The position numbers and the translations under genes are program-made. 64,000 nt of DNA from positions 30,122 to 94,121 of the forward strand of contig JAURVB010007419.1 of NCBI GenBank assembly GCA_033002965.1, given 5' to 3'. Position 1 is the first letter of the stretch; each line of letters opens with the position of its first letter. Under the pieces are notes generated by a model that saw only the letters and a list, made by a program, of their open reading frames with translations, was not told where the DNA came from and did no database searches. The DNA is from Piper betle (Eukaryota > Streptophyta > Magnoliopsida > Piperales > Piperaceae). Positions 49,877 through 60,899 of the stretch are shown here, one piece after another.

Positions 49877-52270
49877 ATGTGGCAAGCGTGTTGCCGGCAG
49901 ATGGGGCGGTGCTTTGGGCGGAGGAATGGGGATGGGCTTCTGTGGACTATGGACTTGAAGCCGCATGCGTCAGGGGACTTCTCCATCGCCGTCGTGCAGG
50001 CCAATTCGTCGTTGGAGGATCAGGGGCAGGTGGTCACCACCAGGTTGGGGACCTATGTTGGCGTTTATGATGGTCATGGCGGCCCCGAGGCGTCCCGCTT
50101 CGTCAACAACAAGCTTCTCTTCCATCTTCACAGTAAATTCTTATCCCCAACCGTTTTTTTTTTAGTGGATCGCGATTTTACTTTCTAATGTTCTATGTTG
50201 TTGCCTAAAGATTGGATTTTGTTTGCTGTTTGTGTTCTGAATTGTGGTCAAAAGATTGGATTTCGTTAACTGCTAGTTCAGATTTTAGTTTCATTCGTTT
50301 TCGCTCTGCAGTTGCTGGTGCCATGCTGTGGTTGAAATTGTATGTTTGTCAAGGAGATGCTGAATATTATTGCATTGCGTTCATGTATTAGGTTTATCAT
50401 TATAGCGTTTGCTATGTATATAAGTTTTTTAAATTTTTTTCCTGAAAAAATGATCCTTGTTGGAGTTACTGTCTAATGTAGTCTGCCCTTATTTCCTTTT
50501 TGTTCGCACGATATTTTAAATTTCTTTCACGGCTTAAACGTTTGTTTGATAGAATTTTAGATACTACGTCTCAGTGTCGTTGAACTGATTCAACGAAGCA
50601 TGGCCTTATGGTAATGGCTCGAGTAATGGATATCAAATGTTTTCTGTTATGTTTATTACAAAATTATATAATTTGGCACAGTCTAATTTTGGTTAGACAT
50701 TCTCTGATTATCTTTATGATTGTCTTGTTGTTTTGTAGACCTTGCTTCTGAGCAAGGTGGATTATCAGTAGACATTCTGAAAAAGGCCATTCATGCAACA
50801 GAGGAGGAGTTTCTGCATTTTGTGAAGGGATCATGGCATGCACAACCTGGAATGGCTGCTGTAGGATCATGCTGCCTGGTAGGAGCCATCTCCGATGATG
50901 TTCTCTATGTGGCTAATCTAGGGGATTCACGGGCTGTGCTGGGTAGGCGCGCCACTGATGGGATGGGCAAGCCTGTTGTGGCAGAGAGGCTTTCAAATGA
51001 TCACAATGTTGCCGAAGAAGAAGTTCGAAAGGAGCTTGTGGCACTTCATCCGGATGATTCACATATCGTGGTATACACTCGTGGGGTTTGGCGGATTAAG
51101 GGCATTATTCAGGTATATCTCTTATTCTTGCATATGCGACATGATTTCTATCCACAATCTTATGCTGAGTTTTTTGTTTCATACAGGCAGAATAGTTAAT
51201 AAATTAATATAATCATCAAAATTTGGGCTAGCTGTTAGGAAATGCTATCATAATTCTGTTAGAATACTAATCTCCAATGACAAATTCACATAGTCATAAT
51301 GTATAATTCGCAGTTGTTTTGACAGAGTTTTACATTTTTCACACAGTCAACATAATCAGTCGATTGTAGTTATACTTTGGAGTTGCACAGCACTGGCAAA
51401 TACACATGTCAGCTGTGTTGTAATCAACTCCAATATGTGCTAGAATCTTTCCGAACCTCACTTTGTTATTCATTGTGTCATTGATTTTCACAGGACACTT
51501 TGAATTACCTCCTACTTTAATTTTGTCAGTTCCTTTAATTTGTTAAGATGAGCTTTCTTGTGTAGTTTATATCTTATTTCACTTTCAGTATACCTCAGTT
51601 TATGAATTTAATTGTCTTACAGGTGTCCAGATCGATTGGGGATGTCTATCTGAAAAAGCCAGAGTTGACGAGGGATCCTATATTTGAGCAGTTTGCATCT
51701 CCCATACCCTTGAGGAGACCAGTAATGACTGCTGAGCCTTCAATTAAAACGCGTAAGATCAGACCCCATGATCTGTTTTTGATCTTCGCATCTGATGGGC
51801 TTTGGGAGCAATTAAGTGACCAAGCAGCAGTGGAAATCGTTTCCCAGAACCCTAGAGCAGTATGTTCAATTTTCAAACCGTTGGTTCCTCTAGGCTTAAT
51901 CTTCTGTTTTATCCCCTCCCGTAAGAAATTTGATTTTGAATAACTGGTGATTTGCAGGGAATAGCAAAAAGATTAGTGAGAGCAGCGCTCAAGGAAGCTG
52001 CTAAAAAGAGAGATGAGATACGATGATATAAAAAAGATCGAGAAGGGCATAAGGCGTCATTTCCACGATGACATAACTGTTATAGTGATATATCTTGACC
52101 GGCAAGGTTCAAAATATAAAGAGAATTATGTTGACTGCACGAGATCTCCGGCCGACATATTTTCTTACAATTCAGATGAATCTGAGCTCCTCTTAATCCC
52201 AGCGTCTAAACAGATGGTGCAGCTAGTGTTTACTCAAAAGCGGTATGGTGCTGCCAATCGAAATTTGTGA
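49877..52270 (+). CDS. protein phosphatase 2C, clade D, frameshifted near the 3' end
   Basis: Exons 49877-50132, 50739-51112, 51623-51859 and a last exon from 51958. Clade D PP2Cs are Mn/Mg-dependent Ser/Thr phosphatases that dephosphorylate plasma-membrane H+-ATPase and are inhibited by SAUR proteins. Seen: a cysteine/basic N-terminus ([16 protein letters not shown]), [15 protein letters not shown], metal motif VYDGHGG (D65), [35 protein letters not shown] (D217), [12 protein letters not shown] (D268). In the last exon AAKKR is followed by a frame change within aaaaagagagatgag; one missing GA unit explains it. As written the protein stops at 52026 after 311 residues. The lost part, still open at 52013-52270, carries [16 protein letters not shown] with the final metal-binding aspartate; with it the protein would be about 393 residues. 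Real truncation would abolish activity; sequence error is equally plausible. Confidence 0.85.
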
Positions 52271-55181
52271 ATAATGAAAGTAGATGCTTATAGGAAACTA
52301 ATGTGTAGTTGAAAGGCATCATGCTGTCAAAGCAAAATTTTTGAATAAATGAAATTTTGGTGAGTGAATGTACATAAGTCTGTTCGGACTTGTTAGAAGG
52401 CGGACTTCTTGTTAGTGATCCAGATGCTGTCTCATGGCTGATATTCTGTACTTTTCCATTGCACTTTATTTTTTTAGGTTTTCTTCTATCTAGTCATTCT
52501 TGTCATACTATATAAATAGTCGCTACCATTTCTTAGAATCATATGTATGTATATAGGTTTTTCAAAGTTTGAACATGTAATCTCGTTTCTAGCTGCCCAG
52601 ATTGTGATCGTTTTGTTTTTGGTCAATCCTTTGATCAGTACCGAGTTATTTCTGTGCTTAATAGTTCTTAGAGTGATCCAATTCCCATCTTCAGAAGTTG
52701 AAGCTTGTATAATATTCAGAGTGATCGTTCTTGGCAGAGTGATATTTCTTGGCAGTCCAAATCAAGTTTACGATTATCATCTCTGGAAGTGAAAGAACTT
52801 GTTATGTTATCCTTCATTTTCAGTAATCTGCTTCCGATTGTACGGTGGGCGGTTTGCTTCTAAGAGCATTGACGGACCTTTCTTTTCTTTTCTTTGAAGT
52901 ATTGTGGATTTGAAATTAGTTTACACGAGGCGGGTTGGTGAGGAAGACGGTACCCGGGTCTTAAATTTTTTTTTCTGCCAAGCGCCCGCCCAGATCCTTT
53001 TCTTGTCAAAGCGTGCAAAAAAAGATTGGGATCACATGGACTCGGTGGATCGTATTAACAACCCATGTTAGAGGACACATCAATCAAATGGCAGAGTTCC
53101 TTTTCTCTGGATGTCTCCTCGACGAGTGCGAGTCAACGTCATCCTCACATTGTTTCGTCATTTGATAACCCATAGGAAACCAGCGAAGCAATCAACCTGT
53201 GATATTTTCCCACATTCTCGGCTGCAGCAGCTCCAATTGAATTATGATATATTATATAAAAAATACTGTGCTTTGATATTGTTCATGATATCATGATATT
53301 ATGATGCCCATTTTTTAATAGTGTCATCAATCACATAAGCCAAACGATGCGCCGAGTGTTGTTTTCTTTCTGTATGAAACTAAAATGGAGCCATGAGGGA
53401 CGAGGTGTAAGCGAATCTTTCTTTTCCTTCCCGTGCTCAGTAGGAGCTCAGTACTCGTCAGGCCAACCTGGCAAAGAAAGGGAATCCCGTTCTTGCTGAG
53501 CTGAATCAAAGAACCACTTAAAGATTGAAGATGAAATGGGTTTGATTGAAGATGAAATGGATCAAACCCATTTCCGGGTTTTTGCTGCCTTTAATCGGAT
53601 GAATTAAATCGTCAAGAACGTGTTGGTGTCATGGAGATTTCTTCCTTGAGTTGGATGCAGAACAAAGAAATAATAATCTTGATATTTGAATCCTTCTCAC
53701 TTACTGGTCGGACACGGCCACCTTTCTCCGTTCCCTCGGGTGGGTGCTTTGAGCATTTAGAAGTCAAGACTACTTGATTAGTCTAAGACTCTAAGCCATG
53801 AGAGTTAAATGTTCTTCAACCGGCCTCTACTAATATTCATAACAAGATTAGACTTGGAATGTTACATTAGAGAAGACTAGAGAAATCTACGACGAAGGCT
53901 CCCAACCAAGCACCCCCACGGGCCCCATCGACAAGGCCACGCTTGTTTTGGCGTTAACAACTGCCAAACTTCATAAATGCCTTCACAGGTTGAATTGAAG
54001 GTAGCCAAAATAACAGCCAGCCTACTAATTTTGTTTCCTAGTCCAATAATTGTATAAAAAACTGTGACATTGAAACCATTAAATGTTTATTAAAATTCTT
54101 TGGTTTGTCGTAAAGAGAACCAGTAGGTGCTCTGCAAAAAATTGATGGTAAGAAGAAAGGCAATAAAAAAAGATGGGTACATAAACATATTGGGACAGAT
54201 AAGCAGATGTAAGCTAATTGCAAATGCCAACTTTTTTTTTTTGCTTGGAAAAAAATATGAGCATTTTTTTAATACGAACAATTTGTACAATTAAAAAGTA
54301 GATGAGGTTATCAATTAATGATGACTACAAAACATCTAGTCTGCACTAAAACATCACGTTATCTATCATAGAAAACGATTTTTAACTACATCCATTTCAT
54401 ACGCGTTTAAAGACATATACCACTAATTGGCCCGGCATAAACACGGCAAATAGGATTCAAAAGTCACGCATTCACGCAAATTACCCAAGAACCACATAAA
54501 TCACAATAATGAACAGACCCAATCAAACAACAGGGTATTTCTCTTGGTAAAATTCGTAATTCCAGCAGGTAGAAGCGGCGTCTAAAAAAAACTTCCGTTA
54601 TTTTCCATAATAAAAAACATACGGTTAAAACTTAGAGTCAAAGCTCATACGAAGGCGGGGAAAAGAAGAATCTGCCAGGTATATTTATATATAGTAGTGA
54701 TTGATGTAAAATAGTGCCACCATTGTAAGAGTGTTTTAAAAAAAGAAAACAGTGTCGGTCGTTGTTTTTTTAAAAAAAGGAAAACAGTGTCAGTGATTGG
54801 CCACGGACTTACCACTTACGAGCATCTGGCACTGTACAGACAACTCAAGTCAATCGCAGGGCGACCACACAGAAACAAAGGAGTCGCTGGCCAATTTTGC
54901 CCAAAGTATCCCAAACCCCATTAAGTGCAAGACAGTGGCCTCACGTTGGGAAACGATGGAGTCGCTGTCGGCTCCCGCCATTATGCCCCTCAACGGACTC
55001 GGTGGTCCTACTCCCCATAAGATAGGGCAGAAGTCGGCAGTCACGAACCATTTCCCACAAGTTCTTATCTTCTTCAACTTGTGATGCTCATCCTTTCCCA
55101 TATATCCACGCCATCATCCATCATCTGGGTTTCGCTTGAGCTGAAAAAGACTGAAGCTTTTTTGGTTGTGGGTAGGAAGAG
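52271..55181. other. intergenic DNA between PP2C and KAI2
   Basis: No gene recognised. A small duplicated and inverted segment (gattgaagatgaaatgg twice, then the reverse complement of gaaatgggtttgat) lies at about 53524-53574, and a short duplicated aaaacagtgtc motif at about 54740-54795. Confidence 0.5.
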
Positions 55182-56065
55182 ATGGGGATAGTGGAGGAGG
55201 CGCACAACGTGAGGGTGATTGGGAATGGTGTGCAGACGGTGGTATTGGCGCATGGGTTCGGGACGGACCAGTCAGTGTGGAAGCACCTGGTGCCGCACCT
55301 GGTGGACGACCACCGCATCATCCTTTTCGACAACATGGGCGCCGGCACGACCAACCCCGACTTCTTCGACTTCGATCGCTACTCCTCCCTCGACGGCTAC
55401 GCCTACGACCTCCTCGCCATCCTCGAGGAGCTCGGCGTCACCTCCTGCATCTTCGTCGGCCACTCCGTCTCCGCCGTCGTCGGCGCCCTCGCCGCCATCT
55501 CCCGCCCAGACCTCTTCTCCAAGCTCGTCATGATCTCCGGCTCCCCAAGGTTGGTTCTTCTTTTTCTTCTTTGTTCTCTCTTGGGTAACGAGTCAAAGCT
55601 TTCATTCTGTGAGTGGGCAGGTACTTGAACGACTTGGATTACTATGGAGGGTTTGAGCAGGAGGAGCTGGAGCAGCTGTTCGAGGCGATGAGGTCCAACT
55701 ACAAGGCGTGGGTGGACGGGTTCGCGCCGCTGGCGGTGGGAGGGGACATGGACTCGGTGGCGGTGCAGGAGTTTAGCAGGACGCTGTTCAACATCCGGCC
55801 GGATATCGCACTGAGCGTGGCGCAGGCCATCTTCCAGAGCGACATGCGCCAGTACCTCGGCCTTGTCAGCGTCCCATGTCATATCATCCAGAGCAGCAAG
55901 GACCTCGCCGTCCCCGTCGTCGTCTCTGAGTACCTCCACCGCAACCTTGGTGGTGATTCCATTGTGGAGGTCATGCCCTCTGAGGGCCACCTGCCACAGC
56001 TCAGTTCGCCGGACATCGTCATCCCCGTCCTCCTCCGGCACATTCGTTACGATATTGCAGTGTAG
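55182..56065 (+). CDS. KAI2: KAI2/D14-LIKE karrikin receptor (alpha/beta hydrolase)
   Basis: Two exons, 55182-55549 and 55621-56065, joined to exactly 270 residues with one short intron, as in other KAI2 genes. KAI2 perceives karrikins and an unknown endogenous ligand, then engages MAX2 and SMAX1-type repressors for proteasomal control in seedling and mycorrhizal signalling. [16 protein letters not shown] is the KAI2 start; [14 protein letters not shown] holds the oxyanion region; [11 protein letters not shown] carries nucleophile S95; SSKDLAVPV carries D217; SEGHLPQLS carries H246, so the triad is complete at standard numbering. Pocket positions Y124, F134 and F194 are aromatic. Coding sequence is very GC-rich at third positions in exon 1. 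Intact. Confidence 0.96.
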
Positions 56066-58343
56066 CTCCCAGTCCTCTTCCTTCCATGGTAATATCATGT
56101 GATGATTTCCAGGAGAATCTGTACTTCATTCATGTTCATGAGATTGATCTGTTTGGTAGCTCAAAGTTTCAACCTGCTCGTGTCATGTTAACTTCGTATG
56201 TGGGGAATAATACAATCAGACTCTTTGAAAGATTGAATAGATTTACCTTTGTTTTATGCTTCTGTGAGGCATCGCAATGGCATCTATTATGACTCTTGGG
56301 AGAATTGGATGTTGGGAAGGGCCAGGGGGGATCTGGAAGTGAGTAGACATCATCTTGGTCGACCCCTGCGCTCTGTTCATGATGGCGATCATTTCTTTCC
56401 ATGCCAATTGTAGTCATTTTCTCCATTTAGGGGCCACAGAAACATTTCAGAAATTACTTACATGAGATTATTAATCATTTTTAGATAATCAAATTGATCA
56501 AGCTAAAGTAATTAAATTTGATTTAGTTTTAACCAAACTCTAATTAAAGTAACAAAAATGATAAATAATATTTTTTATCATTAATAGTATTTGTTCTTTA
56601 GTATTAACTATAATTATTTTTAAGTTTATTTATGAATAAAGAATTTTTAGCACACATTTAAGGGTTAATTATAAACTTATCAGAAACAATTACATGGATA
56701 ATGTTCTAATTTAAGACATTAAATAATATATACACAATATATACTATATTAAAATTTTATTTCTTACATATATAAAATAAATTATTTTTCATAAATTGAG
56801 CCAAAATAATAAACCTTTATTATATATCATAATAATAACTAGAAATAAAGGCATATGTACAGTAAAAAAGTGATGCAAATAAGATTATTTTCATTTATTA
56901 GTTCTTTTGGTTTGACTGGTTTCGACAAAAAAATTGATTGGTTGATTTTCGGTTTCAACCAGACTATAACCAGCCCAAACTAGCACCTAACTGAGTTTTA
57001 TTTGGTCGGTTAACCATGCTCACCCCTACGTTCCACGTAGGTGCAGGAACTCTCATTATTCATCAAGCTTGTGCAGAAATTTCTCCTGTTCCACCTGAAA
57101 AATGTAACAGAGATAATATTCTTCAACAACCAGCAAAAATAAGAACTCTGTCGGGAAAAGAACCTTGATAAACATTTCCTCCTGGCTTCCATCTCCAACA
57201 GCATTCCTTGCTTTCCCTCCAGTGGTCTTTTATCAAGTCCAGAAAATCTTGTCGATCTTGAGCAAATGAACCTTCCCTTTTCCATGCCCGACAGAGACAT
57301 ATGATCATGAGTTCATGAAAAACTAGCAACTAATGTTATAGTAGATCACATATTTAGAGGCTTACTGCCGAATGGAAAAATGACAACTCTTCCCCTAGTT
57401 TGAGTTAGAAATGTCTGATTCAGTGTACTCTCTTTTCATTTGAGTTCTAAGAGGCGGCTAATTTCCAAAGGCCAGGAAAATGACTTGCCAATAACGTCAC
57501 TCCTGTTGGCGGCTGCAATTGTAATTTTAATGAAAAGAGAACGAATTTGAGAGAATCATACAGAAGTAATATGACATTGCAAAGTAAATCAAGCAAGTAA
57601 AGGGAAGAGCATATAAGTTGTAATTTAAATAGAAAACACTCGCCAGATTTATCATAGCACTGTTTTGCATCATTCACCACCAAATTATGACAGAAGAGAC
57701 AGAACCCCAGATTTATATAGTTAGAGGTTAATCTGCTTGTCTGAATCAGATACTAGAAAGGAAGAGTCGTTGGTTATGCCATTCCTATAATTTTGGAGAA
57801 ATTTCAATCATCAGCAAGACTGCCAAAAAGCGTCCTGGATTTCTAGACACCACCATCTCAAAGGCTTAATGGAGAATAGTTGCTCCATCAGGTCATAAAG
57901 ACCAGTGGCAAGCAAAATATAGCGCTTCACATCACAAATACAACAGCCTTTGTAAGTGCATCATGCCCTGTTCAGAATGATTCATGTAAATTTTACATGC
58001 ATTATGATGCATTGGTATCAAAGTCGAGTCCAACGCTTGAACTTCAGAGACATGCATTATGAATAATACAAATCATTTGCTTTATAACGATAATAATTGA
58101 AAGGCATCTCCATATGTTATGTTGGAATCTTCTTTTGATAATTAGACATTGGATCATGGGAAAAAAACAGCTTATTTATCACTTCCAACATAGAATAACA
58201 GTTATAGTTACCTAACGATGGTTCACCCAAATAATATCATTTAATCACTTAACTATGACAATCATCTTTGAATAGCAAGGAATCCAACGAAACAGTTACT
58301 CCTCTTCAACATGTTATATAATTGACAATCTCACCTTTGCTAC
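56066..58343. other. KAI2 3' region, AT-rich DNA and an unidentified minus-strand exon candidate
   Basis: 56450-57000 is very AT-rich and empty. At 57174-57297 on the minus strand an open stretch (DFLDLIKDHWRESKECCWRW) ends at a plausible donor, and a second piece (to about 57055) follows a plausible acceptor at 57095. I do not know the family and the reading frame across the junction is unclear. Confidence 0.35.
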
Positions 58344-59598
58344 TCAATCTCCAGGGGCATCATCATCAAATAAAGATCTATAGAACCTCTTCCTCTCCTC
58401 CGGATTGTACAGGCCACCACTACTTTCCACAGAGTCATCACTCTCAGACACCTCCCTCACAGCCCTCAACTTCTCAAGCTTGATCAATCCCCTCTTCCTC
58501 TTCTTCTCCAAATTGATCTCGCACCTCCTCCTATTGTACTCATGAAGCCCCTCCTGCATCAGCTCCCAAACTTGTCCTTCACAACCACCATCGGGTCCTT
58601 CTCCACCAACTCCTTCCCACAGTACCCATCCCGAAGAACCACCGTGTATATCTTGTACCTGTTGGACACATAGAAGACCCCCGGGTGCCGCAGCAGCAAC
58701 GAATTCAACTTCTCCGGCAAACCGAACTCCCTCTTGAAATGCCCCAGCTTCACAATTGACGCCTTCTTCCACATCGTCAACGACAGCAACTCATGAACCA
58801 CCCCCACCGCCCGCTTCTCCGCCGCCTCCGCCCCGCCCCCGGCGCCGCTGCCGCCTCCGAATACGGCGAAATGTACGGCGAGCCGCCATTGAACTCCTGG
58901 AACCTCTCCCACGACTTCGCCCAGGTCAAAGGCAGGCCGAACTCGAACCCCGGCTCCGCATTCTGCCGCGCTGCTCGCGATTCCACCGCTGAAACCGCAG
59001 CGAAATCGGGGTCTCCGACCAGCTCGAGCTCCATCGAGCTCCGCCGGGCGCCGCGATTGATGAGCCGGAAAAGATCCGGATGACTAGGTACGATCCGCAA
59101 CAGGTAGTCGTCCGGGAAGCCAAAGCTTCGCTTCAACTCGCCCAGTTTGACGACGTTGAGGCGGCGGTTGGCGGCCATGAAGAGGAGGCAGGCTAGGGTT
59201 TGGGCCATCCGCGGCTCCGATTGGCGGAGCACCTTCGGCCTCCTCGTCGACTAGGGCGGCCATGCGCTTGGTGAGGCGGACGAGGGCGGCGCCGGGGCGT
59301 CGGGGTCGGGGAAGAGGTCGAAGCAGCAGGGGTACTTGCGGAGCCAGTTGAGGGCCTTCCCTTGGAGGTCGAGGGTTTTGAACTTGTTCTGGATGAAGCG
59401 GACGGGGGGCGACAGGGTGGGGTACCGGAGGATGAGGTTCTTTATCTGGTTGTTGACGATCCACCGACGGTTACGGGAGAGCGCCGCCTCCAGGGCCGGG
59501 TCCTTGGGGCTCGACCAGACGGCGTAGGAGCGGGTACCGGAGGCGGCGGCGAGTGTGGAGGATAGGACATGGTTTGCGAAGTTGGTTTTCATCGCCAT
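58344..59598 (-). pseudogene. PORR-domain organelle RNA-splicing protein, frameshifted
   Basis: Intronless, GC-rich. PORR proteins (RPD1/WTF1/WTF9 family) bind group II introns in plastids or mitochondria. From the start at 59598: MAMKTNFANHVLSSTLAA is an import presequence; then NQIKNLILRYPTLSPPVRFI and ALNWLRKYPCCFDLFPDPDA in frame 1; RLTKRMAALVDEEAE in frame 2; LACLLFMAANRRLNVVKLGE, LGELKRSFGFPDDYLLRIVP, FNGGSPYISPYSE in frame 3; KRAVGVVHELLSLTMWKK, FKREFGLPEKLN, HPGVFYVSNRYKIYTVVLRD and ELVEKDPM next; and an acidic C-terminal tail ending DDDAPGD. Frame changes fall near 59290, 59233, 58835 and 58566, three of them in G/C runs, all 1-2 bases. No substitution-type nonsense codon is needed. 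As written only 115 residues are read. Consensus errors in GC-rich DNA are a serious alternative to true decay. Confidence 0.75.
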
Positions 59599-60300
59599 AA
59601 GCGTCGCCGCCGTAGAGCTCCGCAAGGTAGATCGGCACCGCTGCCGTCGCCGGCGAGACGGAAGACGATTGATTCAAATGTTCCGCCAAACGGGTGGGGT
59701 CCGGGTTGTTAACCGTCTACCTCCCCGTGGAATCTCATTTGCACCCGGTTCACTAGTTTATAAATTTATATTAACGAGTTATTGAAATTAATTATTTGTG
59801 TGAATCCTAACCACACAATTTTTATGATTCTCGGGCCCAAACACATTGTAAGTCCGTTAATTAGATTATATATTTCTCACTTTTATCAATTAGATTCACA
59901 GGCTTATAAACTTAAAAAATAAAAAATAAAAAGGAATTCGTATTAGATTTACAATTTAAATTCAATACCATGTACAATCTCGTTCATAGTTGATTAATAA
60001 CAAAATAATATTTATGCTATCAATTTATTTTAATAATAAAAATTAGATTCAATAATCCTCGTAGAGTGAAATAGTGAATTGGATAGAAATGTCACTTATA
60101 TTACACTTGTATTTTCTCACACTCAGTTCTTGTTAACTAATTTAAATCGTAATTATTTGGAGATAAAATGTGTACATGAATGAATTAATTTAAATTAATT
60201 TAAATTTTTATACTAAACCAATATAACAATTATTTACTTAAATTACTGAATCGATAAATGATAGCTTTATTTAAATTTAGATTTCATATCAAATTATCAG
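59599..60300. other. AT-rich intergenic DNA
   Basis: Promoter side of the PORR gene, then AT-rich sequence. No gene seen. Confidence 0.5.
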
Positions 60301-60899
60301 AAATAAAATAAATAAATGAAATAGCAGACGTGCCGAGCCATAGAAATCAGAGTCTTGATCACTTAGGTTTTGGATCTTCCAGGTCAAGACTAGTTTTCTA
60401 GACCGAAGTTCTGGACAATGGGATACCCGAACGTAAACACAGATATGGATTCAGGACCATATGCCTCCATGTTATGGCCTTAGTTCCGTAAATTCTGATT
60501 CCACCCTGTTACACAGAAATTTATGAAGAGGTGTCTACAACGTTAAATTCCCAACTTTGCGTTAAATTCGCACCTTAATTGTCGCTCATAACCCTTAAGC
60601 TTTGGTTGGATCTGATTTGATTGTGGGCGACATGTACTACACACATGAAATACAATCACCGGTTCATGTAGCAACATATTTGTGTTCCGATGTTCAACAT
60701 TCTCTTGGACGATATGTACTGCGAAGTAATTATTGTATGGCTAGCGAACTCCCGATACGTAACAGTCGAGGCCAATGACGATATGCCCGTAGGCCGATAG
60801 GTCAATAAATGTGGATCTAAGGCGATTTCGTTGGGTCTGAGCGATGGCTAAGCGCTTCCAGCGGTCATCTTGCCTTGAACGTGATCGAAGATGAGCGTG

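Noticed and set aside
55403..56098. Minus-strand ORF of 231 codons
   Set aside because: Shadow of the GC-rich KAI2 coding sequence.
57010..57329. Two overlapping minus-strand frames with tryptophan-rich text
   Set aside because: They may be a terminal exon pair, but I cannot name the family or settle the frame, so they are noted only under the intergenic entry.
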